Assembly: GCA_964563105.1 (NCBI GenBank)
Contig: CAZLXM010000027.1
Span: forward strand, 1-41,255
Reading direction: 5' to 3'
Source of the DNA: CAYVTV01 sp964563105
GTDB taxonomy: Bacteria; Bacteroidota; Bacteroidia; Bacteroidales; GCA-2748055
DNA: 41,255 nucleotides
The notes beneath the pieces were generated by a model. The model made no database searches and was not told where the DNA came from. It saw nothing but the letters and a program-made list of their open reading frames with translations. The translations under genes were made by a program, and so were the position numbers. Positions 1 through 9,100 of the stretch are shown one piece after another. Position 1 is the stretch's first letter; every line of letters starts with the position of its first letter.

Positions 1-1308
1 TTCAGGGGAGCTTTGGATGTCAGGGCCGTTTCGATCAATGAAGAGATGAAAATTGCCGCTGTTAATGCTTTGGCCGAACTTGCACGGGAGGATGTCCCCG
101 ATGCTGTAAACCGGGCATATATGTCAGGTAATCTTGTATTTGGCAGGGAATATATTATTCCTAAACCTCTTGACCCAAGATTGATAACAAAAGTTGCCCC
201 GGCAGTTGCCAGGGCAGCAATTGAAAGTGGTGTGGCAAGAAAAAAAATTGAGGATTGGGATGAATATAAACGTGAACTAAATCAAAGGCTTGGACTTGAT
301 AATAAGCTTATCAGAACATTAAGGGTAAAGGCACAACAAAATCCTAAAAAAATCCTTTTTGCTGAGGCAGCAGATTATAAAGTTCTTAAAGCAGCACAGG
401 AATTACTGAATGAGAACATTGCCATTCCGCTGTTCCTGGGGGATAAAGAAAAGATATATAAAATCATTGAAGAGAATCATCTTGATTTTAATGGTGTAAC
501 TGTGATCAATCCCAGGTCTAATGAAGAGGAAGCCCGCAGGGGCAGGTTTGCGGGGATCTTCTATGAAAAAAGGCAACGTAAAGGCTTAAACTATGAAGAG
601 TGTCATGAAATGATGTATAATTCGAACTATTTTGGGGTGATGATGGTTGAAACCGGGGAAGCGGATGCCTTTATTTCCGGGTTTTCAAGTAAATATGGAG
701 ATGTTATCCGCCCTGCAATCCAGATTGCAGGAACTAATAATCCTCAAAACCATATTGCCGGAATGTATGTGGTACAAACAAAGAAGGGGCCATACTTTTT
801 TGCTGATACCACAGTAAATATTCAACCAACAGCTCAAAATCTTGTGGATACAACATTGCTCACTGCAACTGCTGTTCAAAGATTTAACATTGAACCTGTT
901 ATTGCAATGGTTTCATTTTCAAATTTCGGATCAGTTAAAGAAGAAAGCCCTCAACGTGTTAAAGAAGCTGTAGATATCCTTCACCGGGATTATCCGGAGA
1001 TTCTGGTTGATGGTGAAATGCAGGCAAATTTTGCGTTTAATAAAAACTTGCGAAAGAAGAAATTCCCATTTTCAAAAATTAGAGACCATGAAGTAAACAC
1101 TATCATTTTCCCGAATCTGAATTCCGGGAATATTGCCTATAAAATGATGCAGGAAATTGGAGGAGCGGAGGTTATTGGCCCGATAGTACTGGGTTTGGCA
1201 AAAGCTATTCACATTCTTCAAATGGAAAGTTCAGTGCGGGAAATAGTAAATATAGCTACAATTGCTGTTGTAGATGCTCAATGCATACAGTCAGGCGATT
1301 GCAGATAA
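1..1308 (+). CDS. maeB: NADP-dependent malic enzyme with C-terminal phosphotransacetylase-like domain, 3' part
   Basis: The reading frame is open from base 1 and already reads FRGALDVRA, a malic-enzyme motif, so the gene starts outside the window and the TTG at 13 is not a real start. About the first 95 residues seen finish the malic enzyme domain, which decarboxylates malate to pyruvate. The remaining residues, from about LRVKAQQNPKKILFAEAAD onward, form the phosphate acetyl/butyryl transferase-like domain typical of MaeB. In MaeB proteins that domain is thought to be regulatory (acetyl-CoA sensing) rather than catalytic. Landmarks include GEADAFISGFSSKYGDVIRP and GPIVLGLAKAIHIL near the C-terminus. 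The protein is cytoplasmic. The family assignment is secure. The exact cofactor preference is inferred from the family. Confidence 0.93.
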   Translation, partial: FRGALDVRAVSINEEMKIAAVNALAELAREDVPDAVNRAYMSGNLVFGREYIIPKPLDPRLITKVAPAVARAAIESGVARKKIEDWDEYKRELNQRLGLDNKLIRTLRVKAQQNPKKILFAEAADYKVLKAAQELLNENIAIPLFLGDKEKIYKIIEENHLDFNGVTVINPRSNEEEARRGRFAGIFYEKRQRKGLNYEECHEMMYNSNYFGVMMVETGEADAFISGFSSKYGDVIRPAIQIAGTNNPQNHIAGMYVVQTKKGPYFFADTTVNIQPTAQNLVDTTLLTATAVQRFNIEPVIAMVSFSNFGSVKEESPQRVKEAVDILHRDYPEILVDGEMQANFAFNKNLRKKKFPFSKIRDHEVNTIIFPNLNSGNIAYKMMQEIGGAEVIGPIVLGLAKAIHILQMESSVREIVNIATIAVVDAQCIQSGDCR

Positions 1309-1335
1309 TACAATTTCTGCCGCCGCTGTTGTATT
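1307..1335 (+). terminator. weak hairpin at the end of maeB
   Basis: A 7-bp perfect inverted repeat (AATACAA at 1307-1313, TTGTATT at 1329-1335) with a 15-base GC-rich loop overlaps the stop codon of maeB. No T-run follows, so it may not terminate efficiently. It lies between the convergent maeB and tadA genes. Confidence 0.25.
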
Positions 1336-1370
1336 ACTTTGATGGGTTGATATAAACTAATAGCTGATAA

Positions 1371-1820
1371 TTACTGCCTTTTTTGCCTGAAAAAATCAGA
1401 TAATAAATCTCCGCATTCGTTTTCCAAAATTCCTTTTACAATTTGTGTTTTTGGATGAAATACCTTTTTTCCGAAAAGACTAAAACCTGCTTTAGGATCG
1501 GCAGCCCCATATACTATTTTGCCCAGCTGCGCCCAGTAAGCGGCTGTTGCACACATCAGGCAGGGTTCGAGGCTTACATAAAGGGTACATTCATTCAGAT
1601 AACGGCTTCCAAGATAATTTCCGGCTGAAGTAATGGCCTGCATCTCTGCATGTGCAGTTACATCATTCAGGCTGACTACTAAATTATGTGCCCTGGCAAT
1701 TATTATATTGTTTACAACAATAACAGCCCCAACCGGGACTTCATCCTTATTGAAAGCTTCTCTGGCTTCCTTTAAGGCTTCATTCATAAAATATTCATCC
1801 GAAAACAATGGATAAGCCAT
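1371..1820 (-). CDS. tadA: tRNA-specific adenosine deaminase TadA
   Basis: The 149-residue protein has the cytidine/deoxycytidylate deaminase zinc signature: H57-A58-E59 in TAHAEMQAI and C87/C90 in SLEPCLMC. In TadA the histidine and the two cysteines bind zinc and the glutamate shuttles protons. The enzyme converts adenosine to inosine at the wobble position of tRNA-Arg(ACG) in the cytoplasm. The length is normal for TadA, and the N-terminal stretch FMNEALKEAREAFNKDEVPVGAV is characteristic of it. Guanine deaminases share the fold, but the PCLMC context and the length favour TadA. It is divergent from aspS, with 100 bp between the two starts. Confidence 0.9.
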   Translation of the reverse strand: MAYPLFSDEYFMNEALKEAREAFNKDEVPVGAVIVVNNIIIARAHNLVVSLNDVTAHAEMQAITSAGNYLGSRYLNECTLYVSLEPCLMCATAAYWAQLGKIVYGAADPKAGFSLFGKKVFHPKTQIVKGILENECGDLLSDFFRQKRQ

Positions 1821-1862
1821 AATTTTGCTGTGCTTTTCTTCCTGATAATTAAGTTATCTTTA

Positions 1863-1870
1863 TAGTTTTG
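1863..1870 (+). promoter_or_regulatory. candidate -7 box for aspS
   Basis: TAGTTTTG matches the TAnnTTTG -7 element of Bacteroidota primary-sigma promoters. It lies 50 bases before the aspS start in the 100-bp divergent spacer. No clear TTTG -33 element sits at the usual distance, so this is a candidate only. Confidence 0.35.
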
Positions 1871-1920
1871 CAAAGTAATAAAAAAGTGAACAGAAGATAT
1901 AGTTTTTAAAAATCAAATAT

Positions 1921-3720
1921 ATGTTTCGTACGCACAATTGTGGTGAATTAAATATTAAAGATATCGGACTGGAAGTTACTCTCAGCGGCTGGATCCAAAG
2001 ATCCAGGGATTTGGGGGGTATGACCTTTATTGACTTGAGGGACAGGTATGGAATTACCCAGTTGGTCTTCAATATGGAAACTGATCCCATATTATGTAAA
2101 AAAGCCAGGGAAGCCGGCCGGGAATTTGTAATTCAGGTTGTTGGGACTGTCACTGAAAGAAGTAACAAAAATTTCAAAATACCTACAGGAGAGATTGAAA
2201 TAATCGTAAACAGTTTTCGTATTCTTAATCCATCACTTACCCCGCCTTTCACACTTGAAGAAAAAACAGACGGCGGAGATGAATTAAGAATGAAATACCG
2301 CTATCTTGATATCCGGCGTGAAATCGTGAAACGAAATCTTGAGCTTCGTCATAAGATGGCCCGGGAAACCAGAAAATATTTGAGTGATAATAACTTTCTG
2401 GAAATCGAAACTCCGGTGCTGATCAAATCTACACCGGAAGGGGCCAGAGATTTTGTTGTCCCTTCACGAATGAATCCCGGTGAATTTTATGCCCTTCCCC
2501 AATCTCCCCAGACCTTTAAACAGCTTTTAATGGTAGCTGGGCTTGATCGTTATTTTCAAATTGTTAAATGTTTCAGGGATGAGGATTTACGTGCCGACAG
2601 GCAACCGGAATTTACACAAATAGATTGTGAAATGTCATTCGTGGAAAGAGATGATGTTCTGAATACTTTTGAAGGACTTATAAAGCATCTGTTCAAATCT
2701 GTTCTGGATATAGAATTAAAGGATGATTTTCCGAGAATGTCTTATGATCATGCAATGAATACCTATGGTAATGATAAACCCGACCTGAGGTTCGGGATGC
2801 ATATTAATGATTTAACTTTTGTGATCAAGTCCGCGGGTTCAGATGGAGATGAGGGGGCTCAGAAAAAAAAGAATTTTAAAATTTTTGATGAAGCTGAATA
2901 TATAGGAGCTTTAGTGATTGAAAACGGGGCAGAATATTCCAGAAAACAACTGGATGAACTTTCGGAATTTGTAAAAAAACCTCAATTAGGTGCACAGGCT
3001 TTAATATGGGTAAAAAATAACATAGATGGAACATTGAAATCTTCTGTGGATAAATTTTATTGCGAAAATGATTTGAAAGCCTGGGCAGAAATTTGCAATA
3101 GTAAAAAGGGAGACCTTTTACTCATACTGGCAGGTAATAAACAAATGACTTTAAAAGCTTTAAGTGAATTACGCCTTGAGATGGGAATGCGCCTCGGATT
3201 GAGAAACAAAGGCGAATACAGGCCTCTCTGGGTTATTGATTTTCCTCTTCTGGAATGGGATGATGAAACACAAAGATTTCATGCTATGCATCATCCTTTC
3301 ACTTCACCTGTGGAAGAAGACCTTCCGTTGTTTAAAACTGATCCGGCTAAAGTAAGGGCAAAAGCTTATGATTTGGTTATAAACGGGGTAGAGATAGGCG
3401 GAGGCTCTATCAGGATACATGATGAAGAGCTGCAAAAACTTATGTTCAGGAATTTGGGATTGTCAGATGAGGAAGCTTCCCTTAAATTTGGATTTTTAAT
3501 GAATGCGTTTAAATATGGGGCCCCTCCACATGGTGGAATTGCTTTTGGATTTGACCGTCTTACTGCACTGTTTGCCGGGATTGATTCAATCCGGGATGTT
3601 ATTGCCTTTCCCAAGAATAATGCCGGACGTGATATAATGATTGATACACCGTCGGAGATTGGGCAGGATCAGATGGATGAACTCGGACTTAGTATAAAAA
3701 AACCAGATAAAAAAATTTAA
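1921..3720 (+). CDS. aspS: aspartyl-tRNA synthetase
   Basis: This 599-residue class IIb synthetase charges tRNA-Asp with aspartate in the cytoplasm. The N-terminal OB-fold anticodon-binding domain is seen at about residues 15-105 (SGWIQRSRDLGGMTFIDLRD). Class II motif 1 lies around residues 155-175 (FLEIETPVLIKSTPEGARDF). Motif 2 starts at FRDEDLRADRQPEF (residues 218-231). Motif 3 is GIAFGFDRL near residue 540. The region between motifs 2 and 3 carries the bacterial GAD-type insertion, and the overall length fits bacterial AspRS. The ATG at 1921 is preceded by an AT-rich leader with no strong Shine-Dalgarno, which is usual in Bacteroidota. Nothing is missing or odd. Confidence 0.97.
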   Translation: MFRTHNCGELNIKDIGLEVTLSGWIQRSRDLGGMTFIDLRDRYGITQLVFNMETDPILCKKAREAGREFVIQVVGTVTERSNKNFKIPTGEIEIIVNSFRILNPSLTPPFTLEEKTDGGDELRMKYRYLDIRREIVKRNLELRHKMARETRKYLSDNNFLEIETPVLIKSTPEGARDFVVPSRMNPGEFYALPQSPQTFKQLLMVAGLDRYFQIVKCFRDEDLRADRQPEFTQIDCEMSFVERDDVLNTFEGLIKHLFKSVLDIELKDDFPRMSYDHAMNTYGNDKPDLRFGMHINDLTFVIKSAGSDGDEGAQKKKNFKIFDEAEYIGALVIENGAEYSRKQLDELSEFVKKPQLGAQALIWVKNNIDGTLKSSVDKFYCENDLKAWAEICNSKKGDLLLILAGNKQMTLKALSELRLEMGMRLGLRNKGEYRPLWVIDFPLLEWDDETQRFHAMHHPFTSPVEEDLPLFKTDPAKVRAKAYDLVINGVEIGGGSIRIHDEELQKLMFRNLGLSDEEASLKFGFLMNAFKYGAPPHGGIAFGFDRLTALFAGIDSIRDVIAFPKNNAGRDIMIDTPSEIGQDQMDELGLSIKKPDKKI

Positions 3721-3828
3721 TTATCATCATTAAACATAAAATATTATAATCCTTTAAGCGCAAAAATCAGTATTCTGAGATTGAAAAAAAGTGATATAAA
3801 TGTATAATCAGCTATTGAAGTAATTGAA

Positions 3829-4135
3829 TTAAATCTGTTCTGTTTTTAAATAAACATTGATTATCTCTCCAAAGAAAAATCTGTGAAAGTCTTTAGCAGA
3901 GGAATAGTTTGAAATTAACTCTTTATCTGTGAAATTATCCTCATAAATGCTATCTGCATATAACTTTTTACATTCCAGGATCATACGTGCCTGTGCAAAA
4001 GATACATTATTCAACTCTGTGGAAATAGGGATTAATCCTGTTTCCTGCTGTAATCAACATCCATTCATCTCCAATAGTTTTGAAAACATTTCCAACAATT
4101 TGATCTGCTGTGATTTTTTTGTAAGTATTATTCAT
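3829..4135 (-). pseudogene. flavin reductase family protein, internally deleted remnant
   Basis: Two parts of one flavin reductase-like (FMN-binding split barrel) protein lie back to back in different frames. From the ATG at 4135 the frame reads MNNTYKKITADQIVGNVF and then KTIGDEWMLITAG, the family's usual N-terminus, before hitting a stop at 4009-4007. A second frame, picking up near 4045, reads ETGLIPISTELNNVSFAQAR followed by MILECKKLYAD and KDFHRFFFGEI, which is the family's usual C-terminus down to the stop at 3829. The middle part, roughly 100 residues including the flavin-binding core (typically TASWGG, RPQRYT and SGRDVDK motifs), is absent. The join lies at about 4040-4048 and also shifts the frame. 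The gene is therefore a deletion pseudogene. Identification of the ends rests on recalled family consensus and looks strong. Confidence 0.8.
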
Positions 4136-4349
4136 AAATTATTTTTTTATTTATTTACCTTTGTTTAAACCTTGCCTGGTACAACATAATCAAATTTTGT
4201 TAATATTTAAATTTTTTATTAATTTTTTTCCTGCTCTTTTTTTAATAAATTTATATAGTATTATATAACAATTAAAAAAGATTAACGTATATTTTATTAT
4301 ATAGTTAAAGTATTATAAATTAATTAATAAGCAATAATTTTTACCCGTC
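4136..4349. other. AT-rich intergenic stretch with a near-perfect palindrome
   Basis: The spacer is very AT-rich and has no gene. It holds TTATATAGTATTATATAA at 4251-4268, an inverted repeat with 7-bp arms and a 4-base centre, about 80 bases before the next gene. A TACCTTTG box at 4156-4163 fits the TAnnTTTG promoter pattern on the plus strand. Either could belong to the promoter of the gene at 4350, but base composition alone makes such matches common. Confidence 0.3.
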
Positions 4350-5474
4350 ATGAATAAGCTATTTAAGTTTGTATTAATTTTTATGATCAGTATTTGTGTT
4401 TCCATTCCGAATTCATTTGCCCAGGATGAAATTCTTTTTAGGAAACACGTAATTAATTCCGGTTGGCACGGTCTTTTATATGGATTTGCCATTGACGGAA
4501 TTTTTGAGCTTCAAGATGCTGCTGCAGCCGGTATTCCTGTAATAAGTGCCGGTGTTTCAGTAATGATTCCTTTGTTAACCGGCTCTTCAAAAGGTATTAC
4601 AGTAAATTCACTTATGTTAACCAATCATGGAAAATATATGGGGTGGATACATGGCGCTTCCCTGATGAGTATTATAGGAGGTTATGATGCCTGGGATACT
4701 GATATGTATAAGGCTTCATTAGCTGTGAGTGCCTTGTCCAGTATAGGATTGGGAAGGCTGGGATATTCACTGGGAAAAAATAAACCCTGGGAAGAAGGAT
4801 ATGCTGCATTATTAAAGCATTACGGTGGCATGATGTCATTTACGGGCTTTTGTACTGCAGCCGCATTTATTGATGATCCCAGAGCATTTGGAGGTGCTGT
4901 TATTCTGTTTGGAGCAGGAGGATACCTTCTTTCCGACATGGTATACAAGTTAAATCCTTATACCCGTGGTGATGTCCGTTCAACTTCAGTAATAAGCGGA
5001 TTGCACGGATTACTTGGTTATGGTTTGGCTTTTGATATAGGTTTTGATAATGAATTTTCCCGTACCGAGTGGCTCCTGCCTGCTGCAGGATTTCTTACAG
5101 GCACAGCTATTGGTCATTTATGGCTGAAAAATACAAATCTTACACCTCAACAGGGGACTTATACCGGTTACGCTGCCGGCGGAGGCGCTATTCTCGGGTA
5201 TGGTATAGCTCTCATGATAAATTCGGAAAAGATAACCCCCTGGTATACCATACCCTATGCAACAGGTATGGCCAGCTATGCTTTTGCAGTTGAAAAGTTC
5301 AGAAAGAAAAACCTGGCATACAATATAGATACAACTCAAAAGAAAAATCAGTGGAATATTTCATTTTTGCCACATAACTTATTTATCAACCAACAGTTTA
5401 ATGGCAGAAAAAGATCACCTGAATTAAGTACTTTTACCATGCAACCTGCAATTACTGCAAGCTTGCAATTCTAA
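4350..5474 (+). CDS. secreted protein of unknown function with internal duplication, probably outer membrane
   Basis: I do not recognise a named family. The 374-residue product starts with a clear Sec signal peptide (MNKLFKFVLIFMISICVSIP, then NSFAQ with cleavage probably after AQ at residue 25). The mature part is rich in Gly, Ala and aromatic residues in hydrophobic runs. It contains an apparent duplication: VINSGWHGLLYGFAIDGIF at residues 34-52 resembles VISGLHGLLGYGLAFDIGF at 213-231, and the GKYMGWIHGASLMSIIGGY segment (94-112) resembles GTYTGYAAGGGAILGYGIA (269-287). The offset is about 175-180 residues both times. The protein ends in alternating residues and a terminal phenylalanine (ASLQF), as in many outer-membrane beta-barrels. 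A membrane-embedded envelope role is inferred. It is a single gene, convergent with gcvH. Confidence 0.75.
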   Translation: MNKLFKFVLIFMISICVSIPNSFAQDEILFRKHVINSGWHGLLYGFAIDGIFELQDAAAAGIPVISAGVSVMIPLLTGSSKGITVNSLMLTNHGKYMGWIHGASLMSIIGGYDAWDTDMYKASLAVSALSSIGLGRLGYSLGKNKPWEEGYAALLKHYGGMMSFTGFCTAAAFIDDPRAFGGAVILFGAGGYLLSDMVYKLNPYTRGDVRSTSVISGLHGLLGYGLAFDIGFDNEFSRTEWLLPAAGFLTGTAIGHLWLKNTNLTPQQGTYTGYAAGGGAILGYGIALMINSEKITPWYTIPYATGMASYAFAVEKFRKKNLAYNIDTTQKKNQWNISFLPHNLFINQQFNGRKRSPELSTFTMQPAITASLQF

Positions 5475-5549
5475 AGAAAGGTAAAAGCTGGTTCTAAAAG
5501 ACAAGGTATGAATAAACCATCAATTTTGACCTGAAGAAAAATCGGACTT

Positions 5550-5569
5550 ATAAATTAAGTGAAATTTAT
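5550..5569. terminator. AT hairpin between convergent genes
   Basis: ATAAATT at 5550-5556 and AATTTAT at 5563-5569 form a 7-bp stem with a 6-base loop between the ends of the 4350 gene and gcvH. It could act in both directions, but the stem is all A-T and therefore weak. Confidence 0.25.
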
Positions 5570-5617
5570 TGTCTGCTTAACTGTTAAGGTTAAAACTGTA
5601 TTAGAGAGAATAAGAAA

Positions 5618-5998
5618 TCAATTCCCTGTATGATTTTTATATACTTCAGCATTCATTAATTCCTGGATTTCGGCCGGGTCATTTATTTTTATTTTTATTA
5701 GCCAGCCTTCACCATAAGGATCTTTATTTACCATTTCAGGAGTATCAGCAATTATTGGATTTATTTCCAAGACTTGACCTCCAACCGGCATAAAAAGGTC
5801 AGAAACTGTTTTAACTGCTTCAACAGTTCCGAAAGTATCCCCTTTTGCAAGGTCTTCCCCCTCCGTTTCAATTTCAATGAATACAATATCACCTAATTCT
5901 GAAACAGCGAATTCAGTGATACCTATAACTGCATTTTCTCCATCTATTCTGATCCATTCATGATCTTTAGTGTAATATAAATTTTCCGGGAACAGCAT
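5618..5998 (-). CDS. gcvH: glycine cleavage system H protein
   Basis: The 126-residue protein is the lipoyl carrier that shuttles the aminomethyl group between the P, T and L proteins of the glycine cleavage complex. The lipoylated lysine is K63 in GTVEAVKTVSDLFMPVGG. Other family marks are YYTKDHEWIRIDG near the N-terminus, GITEFAVSELGDIVFIE and the C-terminal DPYGEGWLIKI. Length and start are standard. It lies 139 bp downstream of sprA on the same strand. This sprA-gcvH neighbourhood is one I recall from other Bacteroidota and is not known to reflect a shared function. Confidence 0.96.
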   Translation of the reverse strand: MLFPENLYYTKDHEWIRIDGENAVIGITEFAVSELGDIVFIEIETEGEDLAKGDTFGTVEAVKTVSDLFMPVGGQVLEINPIIADTPEMVNKDPYGEGWLIKIKINDPAEIQELMNAEVYKNHTGN

Positions 5999-6137
5999 AA
6001 TATAAAAATTTAGAATATATTGAATTTATAAAATTAATCTGGTGGAATCAATTTGTTTATAAGGGATTAAGAAACCAGCATTTAAAACTTATTATAATGT
6101 TTTTTAAATTTCTCAAATGTAAGAAAAAAATATGAAA

Positions 6138-9100
6138 TCACTGTACTAAAGTAAATCTGACACTAAAGCCGATATTTGTATTTGAGGTTGGATAGGAAAG
6201 AGAAACAAATGGCTTATTAATTCTCTGATCAAAGAATAAGCGCAGATTGAATCGATCACTTAAAACATAGTCAAAAGTAGTTTTCAATGTAATTATTCTT
6301 TGCCCGGCAGTGATCTGGTCACTGTCTTCGGCAAGTTTTCTGATTACGGTCCTGTTATCGCGAATGGAAATATCTGCCCGCGCATTTAAATCGCTTTTAT
6401 ATTCTTTTTGATTGATTATCAATTGTACCTCTTTAAAACGGTAACCAGTTCCAATAATTATTTCTTTACTATTCATTTCATTTACCTGATTATTTGAAGT
6501 GCTCAGGGAAAGCGTCCTTGAACGGTTGAACTCAATTCTTGTTGAAAGACTGTTTTTCCAGTTTGCATTCAGATCAAACAAGGGACTGAACTGTTCATTT
6601 ATGGAAACAGATGATGCATCATATGCAGGAATAAAATTTAGCTGATTATCTAAAAATCCTATATTTTCAAAAGGATTTGAAATATATTGACCTATATTGT
6701 AAGATGAACGATAAGCATGATTAATTGATATGCTATTAAAGTATTTTTTTAAAAATTCAATTCTTGAAAGCCCGTCATAAGTTAATCTCCAATTAGGTAA
6801 CATATCAAAAATAGACGGAAATGCTTTCAGCGTAACTTTATCAGGGTCTTTGCCCCCATAAGCGGCAAGGAAAGCTGATATTAAAACCTGCTGGGAATTA
6901 GGGCCAAAGCCTTCATAAAATCCGGCTGAATCAGGCAGGAATATTCCGGTTTCTTTTGCGTATCCTGCAGCCAGGCGCTGCGAAATTATCTGCCTGTACT
7001 CATCTTTTAATTTTGCAAAAGCATAGGATCTAAAATCAAGATCCTTTGTATATATTCTTTCAAATGCTGTTTTCCAGGAGAGATATGACATTGAAAAATT
7101 ACCGCTGATACGTTTCCCTCTTTCGTCTTCTGCTGGAAGTAACCCATTGTTATCGGCAATATAAAATTCACTCAGATTTTTAGCCAAATTCCGGTTTGCA
7201 GTCAGATCAATCCGGAGTCCGCTGAGAGGTTCGATGGTTGCCCTGAGATTAAACCTTTCGGAATTATTCATTAAACAGGGTGCATTAATCAGGGAGTCTT
7301 TAGAAAGCCATCCTCTGTTAAAGGCATTCAGTGCAAAATTCTCATCCTGGATACCGGATATAAATGCAATTCCCGGAGCCTGGATGCCATTAAAATTTTG
7401 CATTCCCATTATTGCTGTTCCCGGCTTGTAACCGGGTAATACAGTACCTTCACTAATACTATATGAAATATTCAAATTTTTTATTCCGGTAATGATCCTT
7501 AAACTGTTATCGACAATAAATTCAACGGGGCTGGCCCCTAAATTTCGTTTTCCAATTATTTCTATATTTGCCCTCCGGACTTCAACAGGTGAAATTATAC
7601 GCACCCTGTTTTCCCCCAAAACTTCAACTTTAACCTGTACATCCTGCCCATTCTCATCTGTAACTTTAACTTCAATATTTTCGGTCTTAAGTTTATGTGT
7701 ATATAAACGTCCTATATCGGGCCGTAAAACCTGATTTGGACGGACATAAACCAATGTTTTGGTTCGTTGCGGAGTCTCCCTTGTACCCGCAGCCTTAGAT
7801 CTCGATCTTTGATCTAATTCTTTAAGATAGGGAACTTTGTTATATAAAGTGGTTAAATTTATTTGAGAGTTAATCTGTGATGTATTACTGTTTTTAAGAA
7901 TATTTCCCAGATCAATATCCGGATTTGCAAGAATGGGCCCTGCATCCCATCCATAGGTTGCTGTATAACGTGTTGAAACGTTTAACCAGTTTAACAGCGG
8001 GATTTTATTTATGGGAAGGTTATAATTAATGTTAAACTGATGGTTATAAGCAATAGTCCTTCCAAAGCTGTAAATTTCCTGTAATATTGAGTCTTTTTTC
8101 GCTTCATAATCATTTTCACCTCTTCTCATCCTTCCTTCAGGTTCATCAATCCTTGCCACATTAGTTGCGGAAAAATCAAATTTCAGACTTCTGGTAAGAT
8201 CAAAATTCATATCATAATAACGGTTCCAGAAAAAATCTTTATTAAAAACCGGCTCAATTTCAAGATAAGGGTTATTCAGATTTCTTAATTTTCGTTCCAT
8301 ATACATTCTGTTCATGTCGGTACGGAATGATAAACGTGAGGGAGAGTAATAGAAATTAAAATCTTTGATTAATCTGAAGTATGGTGATGAGAAGCCCTTT
8401 ATTTTGCTTAAAGGTGTAATATTTTTTGGCCTTGCGTTAAAGTTATAGTTTAAGCCTCCTCTATACATTCTCTGCTCATAATAATCGGTAGCAATATTTC
8501 TGCTATAAACCTGATTATAGGCATAGCTGGCTGACCAGTTGGCCAGATCATAGATTCTTGGTTGCCCCTGTTTTTTTCTAACACTTACATTTGTAAGATT
8601 GAGGCTTCTTCTGCGAGTATAATCCTGGGCGATATTCTTAATCGAGTCACGTTCATGGACGTTAGCTGCATTTTTTAATGCTGCCCTTAAAGGGATATCA
8701 GGATCGAGCGGATTATATTGCGGATTTATTATTGATTCAGAATATCCTGCATATACCGGAATTGTTATTCCTGCTTTTTCGGGAAAAAATTTTCCCAGTT
8801 CAAAACTGGATGATACATCATATTGTATAACTTGTTCCTTAGATCTTTCCTGGACTTTTTTCTCTATACTTCCAAATCCGGGAGTACTTGTATTTCCGGC
8901 TACAGTCAGTGAGCCAAAATCAGAAAGTCTTGTTGTGACTCTCGCATTGGCAGCCCATCCGCCATCCTGATTGAATTCAGTAAGCCTCAATTCATTCAAC
9001 CAAATCTCACCGGATTTAGGCATCATATCATCGGGATATGTATTGGAGCCGGCTTTTGGATTCCTTACTCCAATCATAATAGTCCGTATGTTTGAGAGAT

